Positions 23,576 to 36,876 of a stretch of 64,000 nt of DNA are shown one piece after another. Every line of letters starts with the position of its first letter. The first letter of the stretch is position 1. The position numbers were made by a program, and so were the translations under genes. The notes under the pieces are model-generated. The model was not told the DNA's origin, searched no databases, and saw nothing but the letters and a program-made list of their open reading frames with translations. This DNA is from Morella rubra (Eukaryota; Streptophyta; Magnoliopsida; Fagales; Myricaceae). The stretch is taken from contig RXIC02000094.1 in NCBI GenBank assembly GCA_003952965.2, positions 91,517 through 155,516 of the forward strand. Reading direction: 5' to 3'.

Positions 23576-26500
23576 TGTCACGCCCCATGCCAGTATTTAC
23601 CCCCTAGGCTCACCTATAGTATGGTATGCACACAAGTGGGATTACGGCACGAATAGATCCTATATATTTCTGAGACTTGGCTTTGAAAAAGCTTAGCAGA
23701 AAACGTTTACTTGAAAATTTATTTTGAAATTAAATATAACATTTCAAATAATTCTAGCAATTCTATCTAAAAATGAGATATTTAAGTAATTGACATTAGA
23801 AATTAACTGGGAAAAATTAAGGGAAAAAATGAAAATTTAAGAAAGTCAAATCAAAGATGGCATAGGATGAGAAATGGAATAAGAATTTTTTTTTTTTTTT
23901 TTGAAAATATAAACATTTCCACTATGATCACGGGTGTTTCTCTTGTACAAAATATCCTTCATAAGGAATACAAAAGTAAGATAAAAGAAGTACAAAAATA
24001 AAAGCCATCGACAGCTTTCCGTAATACACCATCCGTGAAACGGCCACCTAAACCTATAAAACAAAAGAGTGACTACCGCTGAAGTCTACTCAGTCCCCGA
24101 CTCTGTATCGGAGGATAGGATGACAAGCTTGTTTTTCCTGGTGCTCTCTGCCAACGGAGCCGGTGGAGGAGGGACTACGAGCAGGAGGGCTGGGTCAACA
24201 TCGACCAGTCCAAAGTCCTCTACATGATGAAGTGGGAATATAGGTGGATCTTTTAGGTACCATTGGGATTCGTACCCCACGTATATCTCAAATGTATCCT
24301 TCACGTAAGTCCATATTTAACACTAATATGTATGGATCAACATCCAAAATTTGTTTGCTCATAAACGTCAGCATCTGTCAGGTCCGATGTCCATAGCAGT
24401 ACATACAAAAGATTAAACAAATAAAAGGGTGAGTCCTACTAACTCAGTAAGGGGGAATAGGGGAACATGACATACAATGATATAAAACCGAAATAACAAA
24501 CATAGTGAAAAAGTAACTTTGATCGAAATGAAATGAGCCGACTTTGTGAAGAAGCCTAAGCTACCAATACCAACACCAGGGTATTGGTAACTTCTTAAGG
24601 GTAGCCGAATGTCTCTTAGGCTTCCAATTCACGTGCTTTTAAGTTGCCCATAGTGTCTAAATTTTGTCTTAGCCGAATTCCTTCTTCCCTTTGCATTTAT
24701 TGTCATCCTATCTTGTGTTACTTTTTCTTTTCTCTCTTTTAGCCGCTAGAGCTTGGTGATTGGCTCACGTGTTGACTTGGTTGCATGCAAAAAGAGACAT
24801 GGGATATGGGGACTTCGTCAGCTGCAGTTGTAGGGGTGCAATTTGGTTTGTTGAGTGAGCTGAATGAGTGTCTACCTATTACGTAGGATAAGAGAGAAGA
24901 TTAAGGTAAAAGAAGAGAAGAGAAGAGAAGAACATGACTTGTGTTACCTAAAAGTGATAGGAGAAGGAGGGAGTGGCAGCCGACTGAAAACGAAAGAAGA
25001 AGGAGAGGAGAAAGAAAACAGTTGGGCAGTGTGAAGGTTGAGGTTCGGTCAAAGCAAAAGGAAATCAAGGAGAAAATAGGTAAGGGCTTGTAGTTGCTGT
25101 TTATGGAGTTGGCACGGATAAAGAGTCTGTATGTGCGTTGTTAGATGAAAAGTGGCCTTTCATTTTTAGTGCTGGACTTGTACGTGAGAGAGAGAGAGCT
25201 AGAGTTTTTGACTTTGTGATTTTATATATACACAGTGAAGTGTTTAGAGACTTATACGGCACATGCTTGAATCCATTGAAACATGATGATGCAAAAGAGG
25301 ATCTAAGATAGAAGGAGGTCACGGTCAGGGACTTAGGAAGCTTATCTGAATGTAGGAAAGTCACGACTTTGCTAAAGAGAAAAGGAGAGAGACAAACATG
25401 AAATTCTTTTGATACTTTTGTGAAAATGGAACATTCTGAATGTTGACATGGAATTTATGCTCTGTTAACAAGCTGATATGCATCAATAGCTTGTTAGTAA
25501 GGTCTGAGACTACAAGGACTTGGAGATCACCATTAGGTGCAGTAAATGAAGAAAAAAAAACTAGGACCTTTCGTGAAAGACCTCTACTGTCCAAAACGTC
25601 CTCATGAAATCCTTGAATTTTTTTGCATGAAAATTGGTGGACATGTAGTATAAGGTCACAGTAGGTCTTAGTAAAAATTTCAACTTAGACATTATGAGCA
25701 ACTTAAAAGCACGTGAATTGGAAGCCTAAGAGACATTTGGCTACCTTTAAAAAAAGTAAAATGCAAGACTAGAAAAGTAAAAAAAAAAATAAAGCAAAAG
25801 AGACAACATATCATGCAAGACTCTTTAGTTATGTTAACTACCTCATGTCCAAATGCAACTACTAAAGGTTCAAAATGAAAAGCCTTAAATTGTGCAAAGC
25901 AAGTCAAACAGGTGAAAAAGAGAAAGGAGGGGTGTTACATCCTCCCCCTCTTAAGAACAATTCCTTCCTCAGAATTGCGTGAGTTCAAAAAGTGACGAAG
26001 TTTTCACAGACCTGCCAAATTATAAACTATAACATATTTAGTAGTACTAGGCTAGCTTTTCTCGACCAGGTCTTTCTTGGCTTCAGCATTGGTCTTCTTT
26101 GTTTCCTCTTCTATTTCGGATCCTTCATCGGGGTCGGATTCTTCTTCATTTTCTTTCTCTAGCTTAGGTTTCTTCACAACACCAGGGTATTGGTAACATC
26201 CCATTGTGAACGGTACCGTTGCCCGATTTCAGGACCACCTCTAGGTATAGATTTCTTTCCGGTCAAAACAGCAGTTCTCATACCCATGATATGTTTATGC
26301 AACATGGCATATCATACACATAACAGATCTACCATTCACAAATGTCGGTCAATAAAATGCACCACTTCCAAAAGGGTATCTTTAACGGCTGCAATAATCC
26401 GGCGGGTCTCTGATGTTCCGTTTTAATTTGTTGACATCTCAAACAATGACTCACATACCCAGCAATATTCTTCTTCATTCCGCTCCACCAGAATTTCTCC

Positions 26501-26970
26501 TTAAGATCCGATACATCTTCGTACTATCCAGGTGAACAGCAAACAACTGTAGCCATCAAAGTCCCCATATACCACGTCTCTTTTTGCATGCAACCGAGTC
26601 AACACATGAGCCAATCACCAAGCTCCAGTGGCTAAAAGAGAGAAAAGAAAAAGTAACACAAGATAGGATGGCAATAAATGCAAAGGGAAGAGGGAATTCG
26701 GCTAAGAAAAAATTTAGACACTATGGCAACTTAAAAGCATGTGAATTGGAAGCCTAAGAGACATTCAGCTACCCTTAAGAAAAGTAAACATGCAAGACTA
26801 GAAAAGTAAAAAGAAAGACAAAGCAAAAGAGACAAAATAGCATGCAAGACTCTTTAGTTATGTTAACTACCCTTATGTCCAAATGCAACTACTAAAGGTT
26901 CAAAATGAAGAGCCTTAAATTGTGCAAAGCAAGTCAAACAAGTGAAAAAAAAAAAAGGAGGGGCGTTACA
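23576..26970 (-). mobile_element. Nested, rearranged Gypsy-type LTR retrotransposon
   Basis: Bounded by the 5-bp target duplication TGTGG (23571-23575 and 26971-26975), with termini TGTCACGCCCC and GGGGCGTTACA. Read on the minus strand, the 3' LTR is 25939-23576 (2364 bp), preceded by a polypurine tract (AGAGGGGGAGGA, reverse complement of about 25940-25951). The other LTR survives only as about 258 bp (26712-26970), matching 25684-25939. The internal part holds an integrase zinc-binding relic on the minus strand (near 26370-26520: WWSGMKKNIAGYV, CLRCQQIK, HQRPAGLLQPL). Nearly all gag and pol is missing. The segment 26555-26790 is an inverted copy of 24566-24820. Confidence 0.8.
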
Positions 26971-26975
26971 TGTGG

Positions 26976-27640
26976 CCTCCACAGACGTTTCTTTTGAACA
27001 GAACACTGATGATAATATAGCATTTACAAAGCAACAATATCACTAGCTACTAGGTCTTCTCCAACAGCACGAAGGGAACAATGGGACTCTCTCGTGCACT
27101 AAGTTCAAACCATCACTCACTCTCCATCAACCACAGCCAAAGCTTCCAAGATGTCTGGTAGTATTACTTGTTCATCCATTTACGCTAAAACTTTGACTAA
27201 AACCTCTGCTGCACCATGGATAGTTGACACAAGTGCAACAGATCGATCATGTGATATGTTGCACTTCCTTCTTCACCTTTATTCCTTCTACTATGAGTTA
27301 TTTTGTGAAGTTACAAAATGGTGTGGAAGTTCTTGTCACCCATATTGGCACGTTTCAGTTAACTAACACTTTATTACTCAAGGATGTCATTTACATCCCT
27401 TCCTTCTCTTTCAATTTAATTTTTGCCAAGAAACTTGCTGAGACAGTTACATGTTGATTGGTTTGTTTTGCTGATTCTTGTTTTATTTGGGACTTTTCAT
27501 CTTGGACCACGATTGGGATAGGTGATGTGCAGCAAAGTATATATCACTTGCAAAAGTCTGAAGTTCTACCCACATCTCTACAAATCAAACTTTTATCTCT
27601 CAATACTCCTACTACTCGTGCTTTTGCTTTTGTTACTTAG
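26976..27640 (+). pseudogene. Copia protease region, broken
   Basis: Gag/pol resumes right after the nested Gypsy element. APWIVDTSATDRSCDM (about 27211-27260) is the aspartic protease site of Copia (normally D-T/S-GA); here the glycine is replaced by Ser. KDVIYIPSFSFNLI (about 27380-27424) is the usual downstream motif. The frame is interrupted repeatedly. Confidence 0.7.
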
Positions 27641-28500
27641 ACTATAAATGCTTCCAATTTATGGCATTGCTGTTTGGGGCACCTTTCAAAATCTTTGCTA
27701 AAGTTGATTAATGACCCTACTGTAATAGACACTTTTTCTAGTATAAATGAAGATGTTTGTTTTGTTTGTCCATTATCCAAGTGACATAAAATTTTCATCT
27801 CAGTATACACAAATCCACCTCTCTTTTTGAGCTTATACACTGTGATGTTTGGGGCTCATTTTCCATAGAAGCTCATGATGGATCTAGATTTTTCTTGACT
27901 ATTGTTGAAGATTTATCACGATGTACTTGGGTTTATTTGCTCAAAACCAAATCAAAAGTTAGACAATGCTCAGAGTCTTTTTATCACATGGTGGAAAATC
28001 AGTTTGATGCAAATTGAAGGTCTTACGTAGTGATAATGGAAGTGAATTTCACATGATTAATTTCTTCAATACTAAAGGAATCATACATCAAGTACATGTG
28101 TTGAGACTCCCCAATAGAATAGGATAATAGAGAGGAAACACCAGCATTTACTTAATAGGGCTAGATCCCTTAGATTTCAGGCCAACTTACCCCTTGGGTA
28201 TTGGTCAGATTGCATATTAATAGCAGTCTATTTAATCAATCATACCCCAAATCCCTTGCTGGAAAATAGAACCCCTTTTGAACTTCTTTTCCATACCAAA
28301 CCTCAGTATAGTCACCTCTATTTATGCTTTGCCACCACCTTATCCTATGGCCGACAGAAGTTTGATCTAAGAGGAAAGAGATGTGTCTTTCTTGGATATC
28401 CTTTTAATGTAAAAGGTAAATGACTGGATCTTGATAATGGTAATATTTTTGTTTCTCAGGATGTTGAGTTTCATGAAAATTCCTTTCCATTTTCTCATGA
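27641..28500 (+). pseudogene. Copia GAG-pre-integrase and integrase core, broken
   Basis: LWHCCLGHLSKS (about 27660) is the pre-integrase HH-CC zinc finger start. LYTVMFGAHF/HCDVWG-type sequence and FFLTIVEDLSRCTWVYLLKT (about 27888-27950) come from the integrase core, followed by LRSDNGSEF-like codons near 28020 and a tail to about 28500. Stops and frameshifts run throughout. Confidence 0.7.
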
Positions 28501-28899
28501 TCCTTCACCCTCATAACCTGATATTTCCACTTATTTTTCACCTTCGCATACTGATCTAACATATTCTTTAATTCCTCTCATTCCCATTTCCTCTCATTTT
28601 CCTCTCATTCTACTATCGTACACCCTTCTCCTACATCACCTTCTTCTTCAGATCCCCTTTCACCTATTTGTTCTCCTTTGTCAGCCACTATAGACACAAA
28701 CAGCCTCCTTTGCTTCTGCGTGATTATCTTTTCCACCAGACCTTGCTCACACATCCAACTCCAGAATTGGTCAAGATGCAGGATCTCCCTTCAAGTACTC
28801 CTTTCCTTTAGTTGTTTCTCTTTCTTATCACAAACTATCTCCCTCTTATCTAGCATTTTCTTCTTCCATTTTCAAACTACTAAACCATCTACTTTTAAG

Positions 28900-29825
28900 C
28901 AAGTTTCAACTAACCCTCATTGGTGTTGTGCCATGGAAACTGAATTACTTGCTTTGGAAGCCAACAAAACTTGGCAACTTACTGACTTACCTCCAGACAA
29001 AGAAGCTATCACGTGCAAATATGTGTTCAAAGTCAAATATAATTCTGATGGATCTTTGGAACGCTACAAGGCACTTTTAGTAGCTAAGGGCTACACTCAA
29101 ATAGAGGGTATGAACTATCATGAGACTTTCTCCCCTGTTGCTAAAATGGTAACCGTGAAATGCCTTATTTCTTTTAATGCTATTAAAGGTTGGATCCTTC
29201 ATCAATTCGATGTTAATAACGCCTTTTTACATGACGATTTACAAAAGGAGATATTTATGCACAAACCTCCCGGTTATAGTAGAGGAGGTCCTCATCAAGT
29301 CTGCAGATTATTGAAAACCTTTATGGTCTTACGCAGGCTTCAAGGCATTGGTATGCAAAATTTTCTTCTTCTTTTATTGGGTATGGCTTCACCCAAAGCA
29401 AGGCTGATTACAATCTGTTTACTCTACACTCCGGTGCTTCTTTCACTACTTTAATGGTTTATGTGGACGATGTGATTGTTGCAAGAAATTTAATCGCCAT
29501 TGTTACTGCCCTTAAGTCTTTTCTCCACTCTCAGTTCAAGATTTCATATTTGGGTGTCTTGAGATATTTCCTTGGCATTGAAGTGGCACGATCTCCCTTT
29601 AGTATCCATCTCTGCTATCGTAAATGTACATTGGATATTTTGACTGACACTAGTATGATTGGTTGCAAGCCTTTGAAGTTATTTATGGAGCAGAATACTT
29701 CTTTAAGTTGTGACTCTAGTGTTGCCTTGTTGGACCCTATGGTTTATAAAAGACTTGTTGGTCGCTTACTATACCTCACCATCACGCGTCTTTACTTGAG
29801 CTATAGTGTCCAAGTTTTAAGTTAG
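28900..29825 (+). pseudogene. Copia reverse transcriptase, broken
   Basis: The open stretch up to 29452 includes the RT start (AMETELLALEANKTWQL), YKALLVAKGYTQIEGMNY, ETFSPVAKM and FDVNNAFLHDDLQKEIFM. A frameshift precedes VYVDDVIVA (from 29457), which holds the catalytic YVDD. Then come YFLGIEVARS and YKRLVGRLLYL. The frame is broken after the PGYSRGG region and again near 29823. Confidence 0.85.
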
Positions 29826-30409
29826 TTCATGGACCGGCTTACTGATGTGCATTTGCCACTGCCCATTGTGCCCTTCAATACCTTCGGGTTGCCTCAGCTC
29901 AAGGTCTATTTTTCTCCTCTACTTCTCCTTGTCAGCTCAGTGCTTACTGTGACTTCGATTGGGGTGCTAGCCCAGACACATGAAAATATGTCACCGGCTT
30001 TTGCATTTTTTTGGGCTCTTTTCTTATTTCATGGAAGTCGAAGAAGCAAACCGTTGTGTCACTGTCTTCCGCCGAAGCAGAATATCGTGCAATCTACACC
30101 AAGCTCACCTGGATACGCTATCTTCTCATTGATCTCCTCATTTCTCATCCGCAAGCTGCCACTCTTCCCTGTGATAATCAGGCCGCTTGCCACATCGCAA
30201 CCAACCCTGTCTTCCACAAGCGTACGAAGCATATCGAGTTGGACTGCCATTTGGTTCATGATCTCCTTCAACATGGTTTGATTCCACAGCTCACATTCCT
30301 ACCACTTTACAGCTTGTTGATATTTTCACCAAGGCCCTCCCTTCGTATGTTCTACATGCTCATCTTTCCAAGATGGGAATAATTGACATTTATTCTCCAT
30401 CTTGTAGGG
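29826..30409 (+). pseudogene. Copia RNase H and 3' end, broken
   Basis: [20 protein letters not shown] (about 30023-30082) and the [20 protein letters not shown] region (about 30173-30232) are the Copia RNase H motifs. Upstream frames are shifted. A purine-rich tract, GTAGGGG, lies directly before the 3' LTR. Confidence 0.8.
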
Positions 30410-30987
30410 GATATTAAGGGATAAAGAACTCAACACAGTTGCTGCCCTCGAAAAAACTAAAAATCCAGATACACAGAGATATCTACATACAACAACTATA
30501 ACTCACGATAGAGTCACTGCATCTACCACCTCAGCTGACAAGTATTTCGTTGGCTAACAGTTATTTGGTTGCTCGATATTCCTTTTCTCTCCCCCATCTT
30601 TCGATGCATTTGGTGAGCAGGAGAGAGACTCCTCTTTTCTCTTCACACAAAAGTTTATTAGAAGAATTTGTTAGGATTTCTACATTCTTGTGCATTCTTC
30701 TTGATTCTTTACATTCTTTAGCAATTGTATAGAAGACCTTAATGTCTTTTGATTATTCAATATAGAGAGAATTCTCCACAAACCATCGCCTCCTTCTTTG
30801 CTCTGTTTATTTTGCTTTCTTACATCATGCTTGGCTGATATGCCCAATGTACATTAATACATGTGAAAATACATGCATTTATGCTTTGGTAAACTATATA
30901 TTATATTAGACTAGGCTTATATTTCTTGGAATTAGGGCCCCAGTCATCCAAAGGTGGAGATAGGAGAATCTCTCATGTGATGTGAGT

Positions 30988-33461
30988 CTAAGGAGCACCA
31001 CCATTTTGAAGTGCTGCGCCTTCCTTCCCAAAGTCTTCTTCATCCACCACCACCACCTCGGACAAATCCACTTCGCCTTTGATTTTCCTTTCTGCCATCA
31101 GTCGCTTTGTGGATCTGTAGAAGCTGGCATAGAGAATCAACTGGGCCAGCCCAAACAGTGCTCCCACCCCATTGGGTACCTGAGACCAAACCCACAGGCC
31201 CAATTCATAGATGAAATTGTCCCCGCTACACCATTACAACCGTATCTTTTCTTTTCTTTTTTCTCAAGATCATGAACTTAGCACACAGAGAGAGGGGACG
31301 AGAGAGAGAGGGAGAGTTACCACGATGAAGGGGTCAAAACGGATAAAACCGTAAGCAGTCCAAGCAATACCGTTGGCAAAGGAAGCAAAGGACAGGAAAA
31401 AGGGCATAAACTCCACGCTCTTTGTGGTAATCACAATTTTCTGCGACACCAAAAAGGCAAGAGAAAACCATAACGGCCGGTCAGCTGATCGGAAAAGAGG
31501 AAAAGCTTAACAAACAAACACGTACACATATGGAAGTCTCGAAGCTTCTTATAGCAGCATATTAGAAAACTAATTAATCTAAGATTTCCTGTCTTTTTTA
31601 ATTTATAATATTTAATATGATCACAGTGATAATACGGAAAGAATACTAAAGCTAATTAAGAGATATATATTAGTTTGCATGTAGTTAGAGACTAACTAAT
31701 CGGCAATTGGCAATCGGAGCTGTCATATAAGAATATCACTTTAACCTAATAATTTCGATTTAGGAATACCGATATTTTAACCTAATAATTTCGACAGTAA
31801 AATATTATCGTAACCGTTCACTTTACGTTATTTACACCAACAAGACACAATCTCGTTATATATTTACCACTGAAATTTAATATTTAAGATCGACATGAAA
31901 ACATGAGAGAGATCATGCGAACAAATTAATATCATATTAATTTACATGTAATAACCTATCAGAGCTTCAGACAACATATTGAAATACCACTTTAACCTAA
32001 AATTTCGACAGTATTATATTATCTTAACCGTCTGCTATTTTTGTTATTCACACGAGACAAAATCTCCCGTTATATATTTACTATGATGCAAAATTTCATT
32101 TCACGTCATGTGAAATCTAATGTTTAAGATCGCCGAAATGAAAACAAAAAAAATGATGACGTCGAAAAAAAAAATTAATATCATCTAATAACATATCAGT
32201 GTTTAAGACGACATATCGGTAAATATCAGTTTGACCTAAAATTTTGACAGTATTATATTTTCTTAACCGTCTGCTATATTCGTTATTTACCCGTGGAGGC
32301 GAAATCCCTAGTTATATATCTACGCGATACAGAATTTCATTAGGCGTAAAATTTAATATTTAAGATGATCGAATAAAGATCGGAATCAAATATGAAAAGG
32401 ATAATGCAGAGATTAGTACGATATTAATTAACTTGCATATGTAATAGAAAACTAACCATGACGGCCAACGGGGAAGCATACATCATGACGTTGAACACGA
32501 TGCATATGATGCCGACAATCAGAGACCGCTCTTTGTGCGTATGGGCGAGAGTTAGAACCAAAACTGTGACAATGCCTATGAACAGCAGCTCCACTAGCAG
32601 CACAAGAAGAACCTTCACCCTCTTCTGTTTGTCCGAGTAGATCAAGAAGAGGATTATGTATATGAGCTCGATGGCCGTCCCCGACCCGTTAATGGTCACC
32701 ACTAGTGTGCTATGTGGGTGCACCATGGGCAGGCCATACAGGGTCCAGACCATACAGTTGATCAGAGCTGCAAGGTATGGTGCTGGTGAGAAACGCCCCA
32801 CTGACCCTTTCTTCCATATTTGAACAAAAGTGGGCCTGAAAATTAAAGAGATGTAATTATGAATTTAAGAATAATAATATGAAAATTTATGTTTGGTTAT
32901 TAATCTTTGTAATTGGGGGAGCCTCTACATTAATGTCTTTCCAAAGCCAAATTACCCTCCAACCTCTGTCCAACGAAGGATTTAAAGGCAAAACTTCTTC
33001 ACTAGTTCTAATTGAAATCAAAATTAATGCCCCATTCATGAAGAGCCACCAAAAAGGGGAAAGGGGAAAAAATGAATGCTTGGCTCAGGAGGGTTGGCCT
33101 TTTCGTTCTCTTTCAAGTTTGAACATGTTTTTCTCCTGCACATGGCTCTCGGTGTGGGGGAAAAAACATTGGGAGAGTGCCAAAATAAATGTCGGATAGT
33201 GAAAGCAAGCTTACATTGGGGACAAGAACAAGAAGAGTGAGATGATGTTTCCTGAAAACAAGCAAAAGAACCACAGGTCAGTACTTCCGAGTCGATCTGA
33301 ACAAGAAACTGGTAGCAAGAACTAAATAATTGAGCCCAAACTAAGCAAAATCTTTGGTGAGGACCTGAAGGAACTAAAACATGCAGTATAGCTTTCTGAA
33401 AAACTTAAACTAACCCACCTATGACACCAACTATCATACGAGCAGTATCTGCAGAAACCAT
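30988..33461 (-). CDS. SWEET: SWEET sugar transporter (clade II type)
   Basis: Five exons on the minus strand, 33461-33419, 33251-33215, 32835-32457, 31440-31321 and 31179-30988, join in consistent phase to give 256 aa. The start MVSADTARM is typical of clade II SWEETs. Two MtN3/saliva triple-helix bundles are joined by a linker helix: first [19 protein letters not shown], then [20 protein letters not shown] and [18 protein letters not shown]. The conserved prolines are present ([24 protein letters not shown]). The C-terminal tail is charged ([13 protein letters not shown]) and probably cytosolic. SWEETs are bidirectional facilitators at plasma or vacuolar membranes; clade II members mainly move hexoses. 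Exon 3 is a fusion of what are often two exons in the family. Pseudogene fragments of this gene lie in the two large repeats. Confidence 0.93.
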
Positions 33462-33959
33462 TGCTGGAGCTGAAAAAGAACACTGAGTTAGCAAAAGGAA
33501 GAGTGAAACTGGAATTTCAAGTTATGATGACAAGCAGCAAGGGAAAAGAGGTTTATATAGAAGGTCATATGTTGAAACAGGAATTAATTAGCTAGATGGT
33601 CGTTCGGTGAGGGTCTGTCTCATATAAGCTGGACGGTGTCCAAAACTGGTCGGTCGCCTGCATGACATGTATTGGGTCGCGCAACGTAACGACACACATG
33701 GAAAGGAAAGTGCCTTAAATGAAGGGAGATTAGAAGAATGCCCTTCTCACCTAGAGACTCAAGAGAGTATAGCTAGCAAGCGGGAGACTTGGCACTGCCT
33801 TCCCGATTCCCAAAAGCACCTGGCGTTACAGGAATCAAATGGCGATTTGGCATTCCTGCCAGTTGCCCATGACTTTAAGTCTAACTTATCCAAACCCAAG
33901 TAAAGTGCTTAATCTTTTTGGGGTCAGAGAGTCCAACTTAGAGCACTTAATTAACTGGC

Positions 33960-35130
33960 TACCCTTTCGGATAACTCTTACACCCCCCTTGATTAATGCA
34001 CATATATAGCCAAAATGCACCTCTACTGCAGTGAAAAAGAAAGTCAAAGGATAGCGGTAACGTGAAGGGCAGAGGTGGGTTTTTGTGGACCCAGGGAAGT
34101 CTCGTACATATCATTCACATACGCCAAAGAAGACTGCCTGCAAATACTTGTAGCACCCTATATGGCAACACAGATGGAACTGCATGCACCATAAGGTTTT
34201 TTCGTGTTATCTCCTAGGGGTTCTCCTGGTCATCAGAGAAATGTTAATGTGCAGTTGGTAACACTCCCTCGATTCCATCGTCGTGATTGTGGACAGGTGA
34301 GTCATGGACAAAATGTGAGTTGAACAATCATATGTAATTGATCTTCTTAAGAAGATTCGCTTACTAATGCACTTCTTTAGCATGATCAGGAGTACATATA
34401 ACTATGTCATTAATTTAGCTAGCTGTTTCTATTGCCGCGGAAACGATATAAGGCATGCCCATCGTTGTCTGTCTTGGTGTTCTACAATCTGACATTCACC
34501 AAATTTTTCCATTTCATGGAAATGAGAACAGAAGTTGAAAGCTCAAACTTTTGTACAAGGGAAACAAAAGGGGCTCGCATGTTCTAAACGAATGACCAGA
34601 GAAGAAAGGCCGCCCATAGTGTTTCGTGAAGCTTGTAAAAAACAAATAATTTGGTCAGATGTACAGTACCGTTTATGCTGATAAGCAGAAATTAAAATAA
34701 GAATAGGATCAATATCTTGTCAAACGTAACGGTTTCTCTTAGAATTAATTGGTGTCAGGAGAGTATTTGTTCAAATATTTTATGGTATTCGACATCACAT
34801 CAAACGCACGTGTGATAAAAAACATTAGATATGGTTTTAATAATTATAATAGTTTTATAATGCTCAAATTGCCCATATTTAATCACTCGGGGAAGATAAT
34901 GGGGATAGATCCCACCTTTCTAGCAAAAGTCCTTTGTCCGTATATATTGATTACGGTTTCAGTAACTTTAACTTGTGTGCTAGCTAGCTAGCTATCTACC
35001 TATGGCATCATCTTATTATTGACACGTGTGTATAGTCTTCTAACCACATGTCCTATATCTTTCCTGGATGAGTTGACACATACGTCTCGCGTGCATATAA
35101 CGTATGTATCAGCGAGTCCTTTTCGAGCAA
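33960..35130. repeat. P block upstream of the SWEET gene
   Basis: This is the version attached to the intact SWEET gene of the P block seen in the arrays (2466-3715, 4073-5222 and copies). Shared words include CCTTTCGGATAACTCT, GTGATTGTGGACAGGTGAG, AACAGAAGTTGAAAGCTCAA and GCAAAAGTCCTTTGTCC. Because the same DNA sits upstream of the pseudo-exon, it was copied together with the gene. Confidence 0.75.
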
Positions 35131-35159
35131 TACCCTAGTATATATGATTAGTGATCACC

Positions 35160-36420
35160 GTTTTCCTAATGAATAATTTGATATTAGGGTTAATTACATT
35201 TTGTTTTGGAAATATGCTCTTAAAATCAATTATTTAGAATGATTATGAGATAATTATTTATCTTTTATTGTCATATGTATTTAATACTTATTGGGTATAA
35301 TGTTGTAACATAAGATGTTATATAGTTATACTGATAAGTGAAATTGTAGAAAAATCATATCAATAGTTAATAAATTAATGAATCAAAAGGAGAGTTAATA
35401 AGTTAATAAATTGTAACTTGACAGTTGTTCTAAACTGAAGTACATATTTATGTACAAATAGGTCTATACTCGTTGTGCCTTTATTAAATAAGAGAATGGC
35501 CTAATCCGCCATTAAGGTAGTGACCTTAAGCAAACGAGTGGGTGTACTATAAGAGTACATGCACTGATCGAGATCAAATGTGAATACCTTCTAGAAATTA
35601 CCACTGATGGCGAGAATGGTATTTAACACAATTAGCTTATGGTATCCTTAGACCTGATAGGTTTATACAAACTTGTTCGTTGTGTTTCTGTATTTTGACC
35701 AAGTCATTTGGTTATGATCTTTCGATGTCAAATATTCCAAACATGTTAGATCTTGTGAATGACAAATGAGTTTGTATGAATGCTCAACAAGGAATGCACT
35801 GGTTTCTTTGTGAGACAGTATATCCAGTATATATGTATAGAGTTGGACTCGAAAAGCAATTTCTGGCAAGAGGAATTTTGTGAAAATGTTTCTCTCAAAA
35901 TTAATATATATATATTTGTAAAATTGTTATGGAAACACAAGATTTCAATGAGTTACAAATTGTGAGTTAAGAATTATATGAGCTAAGGATTTAATTACTG
36001 ATATTATTTCGATTTTATTGGCTCATGTGAAATATAGTATGTGGAAGGATAAATAAGTAAATAATTTTTAGCAAAATGAATTTCACAAAAATAATGTCAC
36101 TATCTCGGGGGTCAATTGTGATATCTTAATGGACATTATTACAATTTGTAGATGCCCATAAATTCAGAATACAGAATATAAGAGAGTTAATGAAAAAGAG
36201 CTTTTCATGATGATCCTACGGCAGAGATTTGAAACCCCTAAGGATCCCACGCACAAGCACAGTTGAAGTTTTGGAATAAGCCAATATATAAACTCAAAAC
36301 TTTCATTAGAGAGAGAAGGGGAGTCCTAACTTGAGAAAGAGTTTCTCTCCCTTAAATTCTCTCTCAAACAACTGTGCTCGTGAATCTGAAGGAGGCAGCA
36401 CGCTTGGGCTGCTTGATAGA
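35160..36420. repeat. Unclassified AT-rich repeat spanning the left end of copy B
   Basis: Non-coding. It runs without a visible break across 36122, where identity with window position 1 starts, up to the region near 36420. It reads like a long non-coding LTR or LARD-type sequence, but no termini, PBS or protein domain were found. Open frames inside are short. Confidence 0.4.
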
Positions 36421-36636
36421 ACATGACATTTGACAAACTAAAATTTTAACTCCCAAAATTTTATCATCATTACAAAAATTTATCTGCTCACTTTTTCACT
36501 AGCTTTTTTCACTTTTCCACTCTCTATCCTCACTTTTTCACCAACTCTCATACCCAAAATTTTAACTACCCCAAAAATGTTTTCAAACGCCATATTCAAC
36601 TATTAAATCCACTACAACTTTGAAGATTGTCAATTC

Positions 36637-36876
36637 TTACACTTTGCACCCACGTGGTTTGGAGATCTTAACACTTTGCACCACGTTCTTTCAATTTTTA
36701 ATACATTTCACTCACGTGGTTCTGGTTTACTTTAATTTGCACCTTCCATCAATTTATTTATTATTTTGAATTAAAAAAATCAACCACGTGCAGAAACATG
36801 GGTGCAAAGTGTCCAAAAAATAAAAGAACGCATATAAAGTGTCAAATATCCCAAATTACGTGGGTGCAAAGTGTAA
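36637..36876. mobile_element. MITE-like inverted repeat (copy B)
   Basis: Same element as 516-755; arms at 36637-36660 and 36853-36876. Confidence 0.45.

Larger units (their letters stand above)
21681..30824 (+). mobile_element. Degenerate Ty1/Copia retrotransposon (RE1-like gag) with nested insertions
   Basis: The LTRs are 21681-22077 (397 bp, TGTATTAAGG...CTTACA) and about 30410-30824 (415 bp). They are clearly the same sequence but carry many substitutions and an indel. Order inside: a nested solo LTR (22079-22543), a PBS (TAGTATCAAAGC at 22549), gag, zinc knuckles, a nested Gypsy-type element (23576-26970), protease, integrase, reverse transcriptase, RNase H and a purine-rich tract (GTAGGGG) before the 3' LTR. 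Every coding domain has frameshifts or stops, so the element is dead. A 5-bp target duplication is not recognisable. Confidence 0.9.

Noticed and set aside
24086..24304. 72-codon minus-strand frame with a Pro/Ala-rich stretch and SSDTESGTE end
   Set aside because: Lies inside the long Gypsy LTR; no match to a known Gypsy domain, so not called as a gene.
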